DNA of 64,000 nucleotides from JALZEG01 sp035942255 (GTDB lineage Bacteria > Actinomycetota > CADDZG01 > WHSQ01), in contig DASZDG010000148.1 of NCBI GenBank assembly GCA_035942255.1, forward strand, positions 1-64,000, written 5' to 3'. The position numbers and the translations under genes were made by a program. Under the pieces are notes generated by a model. The model was not told the origin of the DNA. It saw only the letters and a list, made by a program, of their open reading frames with translations, and did not search any database. Below are positions 8,190 through 16,680 of this stretch, piece by piece (positions within the stretch are counted from its first letter, which is position 1; the number at the start of each line of letters is the position of its first letter).

Positions 8190-9472
8190 GTCGTGACCTC
8201 CATTAGCTCGCCTCGGACGCCATCGGACCGGATGCCGCTCCCTCGAACGCTGACGATGCGGCCGAGCACGCCTCCGCCCTCGAACCAGACCCTGACGTAA
8301 TCGCTCGTCTGTCCCGACGAGACGACTGCACCGTCGACCTCTCGCTCGTCTTCGACCAGGACCTCCAGCGGGACGCCGAGGTGCGCCTCTAGGAACTCCG
8401 TCCGGATCGAGTTGCCCAGGTCGATCAGCCGCTTCGACCGCTCCTTCTTCACGGCGGGGGGCACCGCGTCGGGCATGTCCGCGGCCCCCGTGCCGGGCCG
8501 CGGCGAGTACCGGAAGACGTGGAGCTTCGAGAAGCGCAGCCTCCGCACGACGTCCATCGTCGCCTCGAACGCGGCGTCGGTCTCGGTGGGGAAGCCGACG
8601 ATGACGTCCGTCGCGAGCGCGACGCCCGGGAGCGCCTCGACCGCACGCTCGACGTGCTCGACGTACTCCCCGATCTCGTAGGACCGGTGCATGTCCGCGA
8701 GGACGCCGGGATCGCCCGACTGCAGCGGGACGTGGAGGTAGCGGCACATGCGCTCGTCGGACGCCATGAACGCCAGCACCTCGGGCGTCAGGTGGCGGGC
8801 GAAGATCGACGACAGCCGCAGCCGCATCACGCCGTCGATCGACAGGAGCCGGCCGAACAGCCGCACGAGGCTGCGCTCGTCGCCGCCGGAGTCGAACGTG
8901 TACTTGCCGAGGTGGACGCCCGTGAGCACGAGCTCGCGCGCACCGGCGGCAACGCGAGCGCGCGCCTCTGCCACGAGCGACTCCTCGTCGGTGCTCTTGA
9001 GGGGGCCGCGCGTCGTCGGGATGATGCAGAACGTGCACCACTCGTCGCACCCGGTCTGGACCTTGAGGTTCGCCCTGATCTTCGGCGGCGCGTCGGCGCG
9101 GCGGCGCATGCCGAGCGTGAGCAACGGCTGCGGCGACGGCTCCCATCCCAGCGCCTCCGGCAGGGAGTCCTTCGCGTCGTTGCCCAGGACCACGTCCACG
9201 CCCTCGATCGCCCGGACCTCGTCGGGGTCCGAGACCGCGTAGCACCCGATCACGACGATCTTCGCGTCCGGGTTCACCTTGACCGCTCGGCGTATGGCCA
9301 TACGCGACGCCTTCGTCGCCTCGCGCGTCACCGTGCACGTGTTGACGACGACTACTCCGGCGTCGGCTGCAGAGGCAGTGCGCTCGACGCCGAGCGCCTC
9401 GAGCTGCTCGCTCATCGAGTCGGTCTCGGCCTGGTTCAGCCGACAGCCGAGCGTGGAGAAGGCGACGCGCAT
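8186..9472 (-). CDS. mtaB: tRNA t6A37 methylthiotransferase MtaB
   Basis: Radical-SAM enzyme that adds a methylthio group to t6A37 of ANN-decoding tRNAs. The N-terminal UPF0004 domain has Cys10, Cys46 and Cys77 for the auxiliary cluster. The radical-SAM motif CDEWCTFC holds Cys142, Cys146 and Cys149. A C-terminal TRAM-like region follows about residue 370. The TLGCRLNQAE opening, rather than the MiaB-type GC-MN--DS, and the 428-residue length favour MtaB over MiaB or RimO. It starts with ATG 10 bases downstream of rsmE. Confidence 0.94.
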   Translation of the reverse strand: MRVAFSTLGCRLNQAETDSMSEQLEALGVERTASAADAGVVVVNTCTVTREATKASRMAIRRAVKVNPDAKIVVIGCYAVSDPDEVRAIEGVDVVLGNDAKDSLPEALGWEPSPQPLLTLGMRRRADAPPKIRANLKVQTGCDEWCTFCIIPTTRGPLKSTDEESLVAEARARVAAGARELVLTGVHLGKYTFDSGGDERSLVRLFGRLLSIDGVMRLRLSSIFARHLTPEVLAFMASDERMCRYLHVPLQSGDPGVLADMHRSYEIGEYVEHVERAVEALPGVALATDVIVGFPTETDAAFEATMDVVRRLRFSKLHVFRYSPRPGTGAADMPDAVPPAVKKERSKRLIDLGNSIRTEFLEAHLGVPLEVLVEDEREVDGAVVSSGQTSDYVRVWFEGGGVLGRIVSVRGSGIRSDGVRGELMEVTT

Positions 9473-9482
9473 GGGGGCGAAG

Positions 9483-10232
9483 CTATCCGATGACGCCGTA
9501 GTGGTACTGCAGCGCCGCGACGGTCACGAGCGCGGCGTTCTCGGTGCGGAGGATGCGGGGGCCGAGCGACACGAGCTGCCCCCCTGCGTCGGCGAGGGCC
9601 TCGGCTTCGCCCGCCTCGAGCCCCCCTTCCGGCCCCACGACGACGACGATGCGCTCGGCGCCGCCGAGCAATGCCGTCCGCAGCGGGAGCGTCGCCTCCT
9701 CCCACAGCACGACGGTCACGGGCTCGGCGGCGACGCGCGCGACGAGGTCGCTCCACGACAGCGCGGGCGCGGTCTCCATCACGAACGGGTTGCGCGACTG
9801 CTTCGCCGCGGACCGCGCCAGGGCGGCCCAGCGCTCGCCCAGCCGTTCGGCCTTGGCACGGTCCCAGCGCACCACCGATCGCCTGGACTCGTAGACGAAC
9901 GTCCCGGCGACGCCGAGCTCCGCGAGCTTCTCGACGACCTCGTCGTTCTTGTGGCCCTTCGCGGCCCCCTGATAGACGTCGATCTCGGGCCGCGGCCGCC
10001 GGACGCTCTCCCGCTCGAGGATCTCCAGCAGCACGGTCTTCTCCTCGACGCGCGCGACCGCGCAACGCGCGACCGTGCCGTTGCCGTCGGTGACCGTGAC
10101 GACGTCGGGGGGCTCGAGGCGCAGCACTCTCGCCGCGTGGTGCGCCTCGTCCGGAGGAAGGACGACGGACGACTCCGTCCACGCGCCCGGCGGGGCGACG
10201 AACCACGGGCCCGCGTCCACGTGGTGTCTCAC
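9483..10232 (-). CDS. rsmE: 16S rRNA m3U1498 methyltransferase RsmE
   Basis: SPOUT-class methyltransferase acting on U1498 of 16S rRNA. The 249-residue protein has an N-terminal PUA-like region (DEAHHAARVLRL), then the SPOUT core with KGHKNDEVVEKLAELGV, ERW--LARSAAKQSRN, GPEGGLE near residue 200 and LGPRILRTENA near 225-235. These are the diagnostic AdoMet-knot motifs. GTG start at 10232, 10 bases downstream of dnaJ. The dnaJ-rsmE order is conserved widely in Gram-positive bacteria. Confidence 0.95.
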   Translation of the reverse strand: MRHHVDAGPWFVAPPGAWTESSVVLPPDEAHHAARVLRLEPPDVVTVTDGNGTVARCAVARVEEKTVLLEILERESVRRPRPEIDVYQGAAKGHKNDEVVEKLAELGVAGTFVYESRRSVVRWDRAKAERLGERWAALARSAAKQSRNPFVMETAPALSWSDLVARVAAEPVTVVLWEEATLPLRTALLGGAERIVVVVGPEGGLEAGEAEALADAGGQLVSLGPRILRTENAALVTVAALQYHYGVIG

Positions 10233-10242
10233 GAGCCGTCCC

Positions 10243-11343
10243 CTACTGGAAGGCTTCCTTGATGCGGTCGAACAGGCCCTTGCCCCCGGCGCGCTCGTCG
10301 CGCAGCTTCGCGAAGCGCTGGAGCAGCTCGGCCTGCTCGTCGTCGAGCTCCGTCGGCGTCTCCACCTTCAGCAGGACTACGAGCTCGCCGCGGCCGCGGC
10401 CCCCGAGCCGCGGCATCCCGCGGCCGCGCAGGCGCTTGACCTCCCCCGGTTGCGTCCCGGCGGCGACCTCTACCTCTTCGTCGCCCTCGAGCGTCGGGAT
10501 CGTGATCGTCCCGCCGAGGGCGGCCACGGTCATCGGCACCGCGACCTCGCAGCCGAGGTCGTCGCCGGCGCGGCGGAAGGTCTCGTGGGGCAGCACCCTG
10601 ATCGCGACGTAGAGGTCTCCGGACCGTCCGCCGCGTACGCCGGCCTCGCCGCGCCCCGACACACGCAGCTGCGCGCCGTCGTCCACGCCGGGGGGGATCT
10701 GGACGGTCAGGGTATCGGTGGCCTCGACGCGGCCGCGGCCGCGGCAGTTGGGACAGGGACTCGCGATCTCCTGGCCTGCGCCACGGCAGCGCGGGCAGGT
10801 CGCGGCCGTCATGACGTTGCCGAGCATCGTGCGGCGTACCGTCCGGATCTCGCCGGTGCCGCCGCAGTCGGTGCATCGGGTGGGGAACGTGCCGGGGGCC
10901 GCGCCGCTGCCGTCGCATTCGGCGCACATGCCGAGCGTCGTCACCTCGACGTCGCGCTCGACGCCGTCGGCCGCCTCCTCGAGCGTGAGCTCGATCTCCG
11001 CCAGGACGTCGGCCCCGCGTCCGGGCCCGCGCCGCGCTCCGCCCCCGCCGCCGAAGCCCCCTCCGAAGAACGTCGCGAAGAGGTCCGAGATCCCGCCGAA
11101 GTCGCCGAACCCCGCCGCGCCCGCTCCGACCCTCTCGTCGCCGAACTGGTCGTAGCGCTGCCGCTTGGCGGGGTCGGAGAGGACCTCGTTCGCGTTGTTG
11201 ATCTCCTTGAAGCGATCGACCGCGCCAGGATCGCCGGGGTTGGCGTCGGGATGGTACTGGCGCGCGAGCTTGCGGTAGGCGCGCTTGATGTCGTCCGGCG
11301 TCGCGTCGCGCGGCACCCCGAGGATCTCGTAGTAGTCGGCCAT
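10243..11343 (-). CDS. dnaJ: chaperone DnaJ (Hsp40)
   Basis: Co-chaperone that stimulates the DnaK ATPase and delivers unfolded clients. The J domain is at residues 1-70 with HPD at 31-33. A Gly/Phe-rich linker (FGDFGG, GGGFGGGGGA) is followed by four CxxCxGxG zinc modules (CAECDGSG, CTDCGGTG, CPRCRGAG, CPNCRGRG) and then the C-terminal peptide-binding domains, so it is a full type I protein. ATG 11343 (MADYYEILGV) is chosen over an upstream in-frame start that would run into hrcA. It lies four bases after hrcA, in the CIRCE-controlled hrcA-dnaJ operon; dnaK and grpE are not in the window. Confidence 0.96.
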   Translation of the reverse strand: MADYYEILGVPRDATPDDIKRAYRKLARQYHPDANPGDPGAVDRFKEINNANEVLSDPAKRQRYDQFGDERVGAGAAGFGDFGGISDLFATFFGGGFGGGGGARRGPGRGADVLAEIELTLEEAADGVERDVEVTTLGMCAECDGSGAAPGTFPTRCTDCGGTGEIRTVRRTMLGNVMTAATCPRCRGAGQEIASPCPNCRGRGRVEATDTLTVQIPPGVDDGAQLRVSGRGEAGVRGGRSGDLYVAIRVLPHETFRRAGDDLGCEVAVPMTVAALGGTITIPTLEGDEEVEVAAGTQPGEVKRLRGRGMPRLGGRGRGELVVLLKVETPTELDDEQAELLQRFAKLRDERAGGKGLFDRIKEAFQ

Positions 11344-11347
11344 GCGG

Positions 11348-12403
11348 CTAGTCGATCCCCAGCCCGGCGAGCATCTGACCGAGGTGCGACGACACCTCGT
11401 GCACGGCCGCGATCGTGCGGCGGTAGTCCATCCGCGTCGGGCCGACGATGCCGAGGGAGCCGAGGTTGCTGTCACCGGTCCCGTAGGGCGCTGTGACGAC
11501 CGAGCAGAGCCGCATCTCCGTCGACTGGTTCTCCGCGCCGATGCGAACCGACACGCCGCCGAGGGAGAACGCGTCGGCGAGCACCTCGAGCAGCAGACGG
11601 CGGTGCTCGAGCGCGCTGATGACGCGGCGCACGCTCTCGAGGTCGGAGAACTTCGCCTCGTCGACGATGTTCGACGTCCCCTCGAGGAAGAAGCGCTCGT
11701 GGGCCTTGTCCTCGTCCGGCGCGTCGAACGCGTCGGCCGCGAGGCGCAGCAGAGGAGACATGTCCTGCGGCAGCTCCCCCAGGCAGTTCCGGATCGTCGC
11801 GGCCGCGTCCTCCAGCGCGATGCCCCCGAGGACCTTGTTCAGCGCGTCGGACGCCGCGAGGAGGTCCCCCTCCTGCGTCCCCTCGGGGACCCGCACGACC
11901 TGGTTCTCGACCCGGCCGGTGTCGGTGACGGCGATGAGCATCGCTCGCTCGCCCGCGAGCGCGATCAGCTCGACGTGCTTGACCAGGCTGCGGTCCAGTG
12001 CCGGCGCGAAGACGACGGCGGCGTGGTTCGTGAGGCTCGACAGCAGCGACGCCGTCTGGCGCAGCGCCTCCTCGAGCTCCCAGCGCGGCTCGATGAAAAA
12101 CTGCCGGATGCGGTGGGCCTCGGCCGCCGGGAGCCGCGCCCCCTCGGGCATCTCGTCGACGAAGTACCGGTAGCCGGCGTCGGTCGGGATGCGTCCCGCC
12201 GACGTGTGCGGCTGGTAGATGTAGCCGCCGTCCTCGAGGGCCGCCATCTCGTTGCGGACGGTCGCGGGGGAGACGCCGAGCTGGTAGCGCTCGACGAGGA
12301 CCTTCGAGCCCACTGGCTCGCCGGTCCCGACGTAGTGGGACACGATCGCGCGGAGGATCAGCGCGCGGCGGTCGGTGAGGCGGCGGTCGGTCTCGGGGGG
12401 CAT
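11348..12403 (-). CDS. hrcA: heat-inducible transcription repressor HrcA
   Basis: Represses class I heat-shock genes by binding CIRCE and is reactivated by GroEL. The 351-residue protein has an N-terminal winged helix (RRALILRAIVSHYVGTGEPVGSK...SPATVRNEMAALEDGGYI) and the typical HTSAGRIPTDAGYRYFVDE linker, then the GAF-like core. ATG 12403 is preferred because AGGA lies eight bases upstream; GTG 12409 is the alternative. A CIRCE element lies 20-46 bases upstream of the ATG, so hrcA-dnaJ should be autoregulated. Confidence 0.96.
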   Translation of the reverse strand: MPPETDRRLTDRRALILRAIVSHYVGTGEPVGSKVLVERYQLGVSPATVRNEMAALEDGGYIYQPHTSAGRIPTDAGYRYFVDEMPEGARLPAAEAHRIRQFFIEPRWELEEALRQTASLLSSLTNHAAVVFAPALDRSLVKHVELIALAGERAMLIAVTDTGRVENQVVRVPEGTQEGDLLAASDALNKVLGGIALEDAAATIRNCLGELPQDMSPLLRLAADAFDAPDEDKAHERFFLEGTSNIVDEAKFSDLESVRRVISALEHRRLLLEVLADAFSLGGVSVRIGAENQSTEMRLCSVVTAPYGTGDSNLGSLGIVGPTRMDYRRTIAAVHEVSSHLGQMLAGLGID

Positions 12404-12422
12404 GGCCACGATCCTACCGGAC

Positions 12423-12449
12423 TTAGCACTCTCGGGGGCGGAGTGCTAG
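12423..12449. promoter_or_regulatory. CIRCE operator (HrcA binding site)
   Basis: TTAGCACTC at 12423-12431, a 9-base spacer, then GAGTGCTAG at 12441-12449. This is the CIRCE inverted repeat with a single change from consensus at the last base of the right arm (consensus ends TAA). It sits just upstream of hrcA on the minus strand. The right arm also contains the stop codon (12446-12448) of the upstream zinc-ribbon gene, so operator and coding sequence overlap. Confidence 0.95.
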
Positions 12450-12742
12450 CCGACCATCCCCGCCACGTGGACGTCGTGGTCCCGGCCCCCGCAGACGGGG
12501 CAGCTCGGCAGCCGGCCCGTCGCCAGCTCCGTCGCGCACTCGGGGCACCGCCCCCGGAGATCCACCAGCGTCTCCCCGCCGCAGGCACAGCCATCCACCG
12601 CCAAGACGACGCCCGATCGGGGCTCGACGTGGACCACGTGGTCGTTGGAGCAGCGGTACTCGTCGGCCGAGGCGTACGAGCCCCAGACGGAAGTGAACGT
12701 GAGCCCGCAGTCCCGGCAGATCAGGTTTCCCGCGTACGCCAT
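12446..12742 (-). CDS. zinc-ribbon hypothetical protein
   Basis: 98-residue protein rich in paired cysteines: C9-x2-C12 (CRDC), Cys31, Cys52 and Cys54, C66-x2-C69 (CPEC) and C81-x2-C84 (CPVC), followed by HDVHV. The layout suggests two treble-clef or rubredoxin-like zinc ribbons. ATG 12742 (MAYAGNLICRDCG) is preferred because it puts the first ribbon at the N-terminus; the frame is open 13 codons further. The gene ends inside the CIRCE right arm, upstream of hrcA on the same strand. Its function is unknown; a zinc-dependent binding or adaptor role is a guess. Confidence 0.7.
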   Translation of the reverse strand: MAYAGNLICRDCGLTFTSVWGSYASADEYRCSNDHVVHVEPRSGVVLAVDGCACGGETLVDLRGRCPECATELATGRLPSCPVCGGRDHDVHVAGMVG

Positions 12743-12853
12743 CGCACCAGCATGGCAGCCCGGCGACGCTTTGGGGGGCACCGCCCGCCGAACTTTCCCC
12801 GCGGCCCCCGAGTCTCACTCGCGGTGGAGTGGCAGGATGAGAACTACCGCTGA

Positions 12854-13414
12854 GTGCCCTTGGAGGGCGCCCTGGACGAGCCTGATCCTCGAACCGTTGG
12901 TGCCGCGCGGAGCGGCGACCTCGGCGCGTTCGAGGACCTCGTCCGGCGCTACCAGGGCCACGTCTGGCGCCTCGCCCTCCATCTGCTCCACGACCCCGAC
13001 CTCGCGTCCGACGCTACGCAGGAGGCGTTCGTCCGTGCCTACCGGTTCCTCCCCCGCTACCGCGGTGACTCCAAGTTCTCGACCTGGCTCTTCTCGATCG
13101 CCCGCAACTGCGCGCTCGACGAGGCCAGGAGGGCGACCCGGCGCCGGCGCATCAGCGATCGCGCCGAAGCACAGCCGGCTCCGCCCACACGCGACCTCGG
13201 CGTCGCCATCGAGGTCCGCGAGGCGGTCGCGTCGCTGCCGCTCGACCTCCGGGAGCCGATCGTGATGATCGACATGTTCGGGATCTCGTACAAGGAGGTC
13301 GCCGCGATCCTCGGGACTCCCGAGGGGACGATCAAGAGCCGCGTCCATCGCGCCAGGGAGCTGCTCGTCGAGTCGCTCTCGCCGCGGTCGGGGGAGGACG
13401 CCGGTGCCTACTGA
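12854..13414 (+). CDS. ECF RNA polymerase sigma factor
   Basis: 186-residue group IV sigma factor. Region 2 spans about residues 25-95 (LVRRYQGHVWRLA...DATQEAFVRAYRFLPRYRG...STWLFSIARNCALDEARR). Region 4 spans about 125-175 (LREPIVMIDMFGISYKEVAAILGTPEGTIKSRVHRARE). There is no region 1.1 or 3. GTG start at 12854. The stop overlaps the start of the next gene, which has an anti-sigma zinc motif, so this is a sigma/anti-sigma pair. The -35/-10 promoters it recognises cannot be told from sequence alone. Confidence 0.94.
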   Translation: MPLEGALDEPDPRTVGAARSGDLGAFEDLVRRYQGHVWRLALHLLHDPDLASDATQEAFVRAYRFLPRYRGDSKFSTWLFSIARNCALDEARRATRRRRISDRAEAQPAPPTRDLGVAIEVREAVASLPLDLREPIVMIDMFGISYKEVAAILGTPEGTIKSRVHRARELLVESLSPRSGEDAGAY

Positions 13415-15248
13415 CCGCGGCTGCGCGTGGGCGCGCGTCGAGCTGTCGGCGCGGCTCGACGGCGAGACATCTGTCCCGCCCGACACGCTCGACGCGCACC
13501 TGGCGGACTGCGCGTCGTGCCGCCGACACGCCCGGGAGCTCGAGAGCGTCCGGCGCGCGCTGCGGGTGCAGCCGGCGGGCGACGTCCCCGACCTCGCCCC
13601 GGCGATCATGCGTGCGGTCGCAGCGGTTGCGCCCGTCTCCCCGTGGCGGACGAGGCTTCGCGCCGCGACCCTGGGCGCGGCGGCGGCCGCAGCGATCCTC
13701 CTGGGCGCGTCCCTCCCGTGGGGGCAGAGCCCGCGCGACGTCGCGGCCGCCGGTGAGATCGCGAGCGGCGTGAGGGCCGCGGCGCGCACGCTCGACACGT
13801 ACGTCGCCACGTTCGACATCGAAGAGCACGGGTGGCACCCGGACGTGATGGAGCGCCGGATGACCGCCCGCGTGGTGTTCGACGCGCCCGAGCGTCTGCG
13901 CCTCGAGGTGACCGACCAGACCGACTACCCGGCCGGCAAGTGGCCGTCGAACGACTCGCTGGTCGTCGCAAACGGGCACCGGTGGTGGATCCGCGAAGCG
14001 ACGTCGTGTCCGACCGCGGCGCTGCCCGAGTGCAGCGTGGTGACCGTCGAGCGCCGCGGGATCGAACGGCGCCAGCCGTTCGACGGCACGACCTCGCTGC
14101 CAACCGACATCGTCGTCCCGCTCGAGACGATCGCGTCGTCCGCGCGCTTCGAGGTCACCGGGCGGCAGACGCTGCTCGATCGCAGGGCACACCACGTCGT
14201 GCTCGACTACCGGCACGCGGTCCCGCTCGTCGCAGCGATCCAGACCGGGGGCTCCTGGCGTCCGTTCCGGGCGGACGACCGCGTGGACGTCTGGGTGGAC
14301 GCGGAGACGTGGTTCCCGCTCCGCTTCACGGTGTCGCGCGCCTCCGGAGAGAGGGTGCTCCTCGACGTGCGCGCGACGAGCTTCTCGACGCCCGACGACG
14401 TCCCCGGCTCCGAGTTCGACGCACGGCGGCCCGGCCTGCTCAAGCCGGGCGGGTGGAGAGAGCGCCCTCTCGCGGCGGCCCCCCGCGACCTCGTCCCGAG
14501 CGACACCGGGGGCCTCGCGCCGCACCGCGCCGGCACCACCGCGGACGGCAAGTGGATCGTCAGCTACGCCCGCGGGATGACGTGGCTGAAGGTGTCGGGC
14601 GGCCCCGCTCGCAAATCGGACCTCGGCTACCTGCTCACCGCCGAGGAGATCCACCGCGACGGGAGCTGGCTCTACTACCAGCCCGCCGGCGAAGCGCTGA
14701 AGCGGAGGGTCGACCTGTTCGCCGCGGGGCGGCACGTGCAGCTCGAGTCGAACCTCGCCCGCGAGGAGCTCCTTCGCGTGGCGGCATCGCTCGAGGTCGA
14801 CGGAGCGAAGCTCCCGCGGCGCGTCACCACGCGTGACGGCGCGGTGGTGGAACGCATCGACGCGGCAGCCGCGCTGGAACGGGCGTCGTTCGCACGAGCG
14901 GCCACCTACGTGCCCGACGGCTACAGCGAAGCGACGACGCTGCTGTCGACGTCCGAGCGAGAGACTTCGGTCACGTTCCACTTCCGCAGCGCCGAGGCGG
15001 AGTACGGAGGCGCCGGGATCCAGGTGACGCAGTCCTCCCCCGTCCACCTGCTGACGCCCACGTCGGAAGCCCCGGTCGCGGTGCGGTTGCGGATCGCCGC
15101 CGGCTCCGACGGGACCCGTGAGGTCAGAGCCAGATGGTTTGCCGAGCGCGGCGTGCTCGAGTGGATCGACGGACGCGTGCACACCGCGGTCTCGGTGCCG
15201 TTCGGCGACCTCGCCACGGCGAGCGCGGTGGCGGCCGGGCTGCGATGA
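13404..15248 (+). CDS. anti-sigma factor with zinc-finger and RseB/LolA-like sensor region
   Basis: 614-residue protein starting at GTG 13404 and overlapping the sigma gene by 11 bases. The N-terminus is a ZAS-type anti-sigma domain: Cys7, then His32-x3-Cys36-x2-Cys39 (HLADCASC). One membrane span (about 84-106) follows. The long remainder should be extracytoplasmic and contains a stretch resembling the RseB/MucB/LolA fold (TYVATFDIEEHG, RMTARVVFDAPERLRLEVTDQTDYPAGKW) plus a second related half. The architecture fuses the membrane anti-sigma factor to its own periplasmic sensor. Release presumably needs proteolysis, but no protease is encoded in this operon. Confidence 0.87.
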   Translation: MPTDRGCAWARVELSARLDGETSVPPDTLDAHLADCASCRRHARELESVRRALRVQPAGDVPDLAPAIMRAVAAVAPVSPWRTRLRAATLGAAAAAAILLGASLPWGQSPRDVAAAGEIASGVRAAARTLDTYVATFDIEEHGWHPDVMERRMTARVVFDAPERLRLEVTDQTDYPAGKWPSNDSLVVANGHRWWIREATSCPTAALPECSVVTVERRGIERRQPFDGTTSLPTDIVVPLETIASSARFEVTGRQTLLDRRAHHVVLDYRHAVPLVAAIQTGGSWRPFRADDRVDVWVDAETWFPLRFTVSRASGERVLLDVRATSFSTPDDVPGSEFDARRPGLLKPGGWRERPLAAAPRDLVPSDTGGLAPHRAGTTADGKWIVSYARGMTWLKVSGGPARKSDLGYLLTAEEIHRDGSWLYYQPAGEALKRRVDLFAAGRHVQLESNLAREELLRVAASLEVDGAKLPRRVTTRDGAVVERIDAAAALERASFARAATYVPDGYSEATTLLSTSERETSVTFHFRSAEAEYGGAGIQVTQSSPVHLLTPTSEAPVAVRLRIAAGSDGTREVRARWFAERGVLEWIDGRVHTAVSVPFGDLATASAVAAGLR

Positions 15249-16480
15249 GGACGCTGCGGGCGGCGGCGTCCCGCGTGGCGTGGGTGCTGGCGGGCGCGCT
15301 GGCGACGAGCGCCGTGATCCTGGGGGCCGACGGCATCGGCCGCACGCCACCGGAGACGCCCCGCCCGTCGCCGGCGGTGTCGCCGCCCCCGTCTCCCGTG
15401 AAGGTCGCGGTTCCGCCGCGGCCCGCGGGCAAGGTGCTGCTTGCATGGGCGACGGGCGCGGGGCTCCCGCCGGAGACCGAGCGCGAGCTCGAGTCGGTGC
15501 GCGGCGTCGCCGCCGTCACGGTCGTCGAGGCGGGGATGGAGTGGCTGAACGCGTCGTTCGACGCGGACGGCAGCCTCCTCGACCGCCCCCGGAAGCCGTT
15601 CGCGATCCCGGTCGAGGCGGCCGCGGTCGACCCCGACGACTACGCCTCCTTCGTCCCCGTGGCGGAGAGAGACGCCGTGCTCGCGCTCGGCCCCCGCGAC
15701 GCGCTCCTCCCGGAGACCGGCGCGGAGCTCAGGCGCGCCGGGCCCGGCTCCGCGCTCGCCCTGAGGTCGGGCAGGTTCACCGTGAGCGGGGTCGTCAGCG
15801 ACGCCGCTACCGGCGGCTACGAGGTGCTGCTGTCGGGGGCCGCGCCCCGCGAGTGGGACGACGTCGAGAAGTACGCGCTCGTGCGCGTTCGGTCCCCCCA
15901 TCTGCGGGCGCGCGTCCGCAAGACGCTGAAGGGACTGCTGCAGCCCGGTGACCTCCTGCAGATGCGCGCCGAGGGCGAGAATCCGTTCCTTCGCTACGGC
16001 GACGCCGTGCTCCCCCAGCTCATCGTGAAGGACGTGTTCGGGGAGTTCGCCGCCGCCGCGCGCCCCGACGGGTTCCTCGACGTCGACCCCGAGTGGAGGC
16101 GGACTAACATCCGCACCGCGAAGGTCCCTCTGCTGGGACACGTCACCTGCCACCGGTCGCTGTTCCCGCAGCTGAGACGCGCGCTCGAGCGGGTCGCGTC
16201 CTCGAACCTGTCGTTCGCGGTCGACCCCGCGGATTTCGGCGGCTGCTACAGCGCCCGGTTCATCAACAGGGACCCCGCCGGGCGGATCTCGCACCACTCC
16301 TGGGGGATCGCCGTCGACGTCAACGTCGGCGAGAACGCGTACGGCACGAAGGCCGACCAGGACATGAGGCTCGTCAGGATCATGGAGGGGGCGGGCTTCA
16401 CCTGGGGCGGGCGTTGGGTCGTCCCCGACGGCATGCACTTCGAGTGGAGCGAGTTCCCCGGGCCCGGCCCGAAGGGATAG
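15245..16480 (+). CDS. secreted/membrane-anchored M15-type D-alanyl-D-alanine peptidase
   Basis: 411-residue protein with an N-terminal hydrophobic segment (about residues 8-27) and a Pro-rich linker. A C-terminal M15 peptidase domain has HHSWGIAVDVN near residue 350 and PDGMHFEW near 397, supplying the zinc His/Asp/His set and catalytic acid of the VanY/CwlK type. The middle (about 60-290) is unassigned. ATG overlaps the anti-sigma stop by four bases (ATGA), so it is the third gene of the sigma operon. It likely trims peptide stems or cross-links in peptidoglycan, making the wall a plausible target or signal of this sigma system. Confidence 0.86.
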   Translation: MRTLRAAASRVAWVLAGALATSAVILGADGIGRTPPETPRPSPAVSPPPSPVKVAVPPRPAGKVLLAWATGAGLPPETERELESVRGVAAVTVVEAGMEWLNASFDADGSLLDRPRKPFAIPVEAAAVDPDDYASFVPVAERDAVLALGPRDALLPETGAELRRAGPGSALALRSGRFTVSGVVSDAATGGYEVLLSGAAPREWDDVEKYALVRVRSPHLRARVRKTLKGLLQPGDLLQMRAEGENPFLRYGDAVLPQLIVKDVFGEFAAAARPDGFLDVDPEWRRTNIRTAKVPLLGHVTCHRSLFPQLRRALERVASSNLSFAVDPADFGGCYSARFINRDPAGRISHHSWGIAVDVNVGENAYGTKADQDMRLVRIMEGAGFTWGGRWVVPDGMHFEWSEFPGPGPKG

Positions 16481-16680
16481 CCGAGCGCAGGAGCCAGCGC
16501 CCCGCCACGAACTAGTCAGGATTAACGGCGTAGTAGACACCGCGGCAAGCTCGCAGGGCCGGTTGATGCCTTACGGTCGCCACGATCGCCGGAGACGAGT
16601 TAACTCCGTGCCCCCGGCCCCTCTACTGCGGCCATGGCGCGGAAGTGGATGCTTGAGCGCGGCCGGCCCGCGGTCGCGGG

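Noticed and set aside
13332..15446. 704-residue minus-strand open frame
   Set aside because: Antisense to the anti-sigma factor gene; no family motif and no ribosome site.
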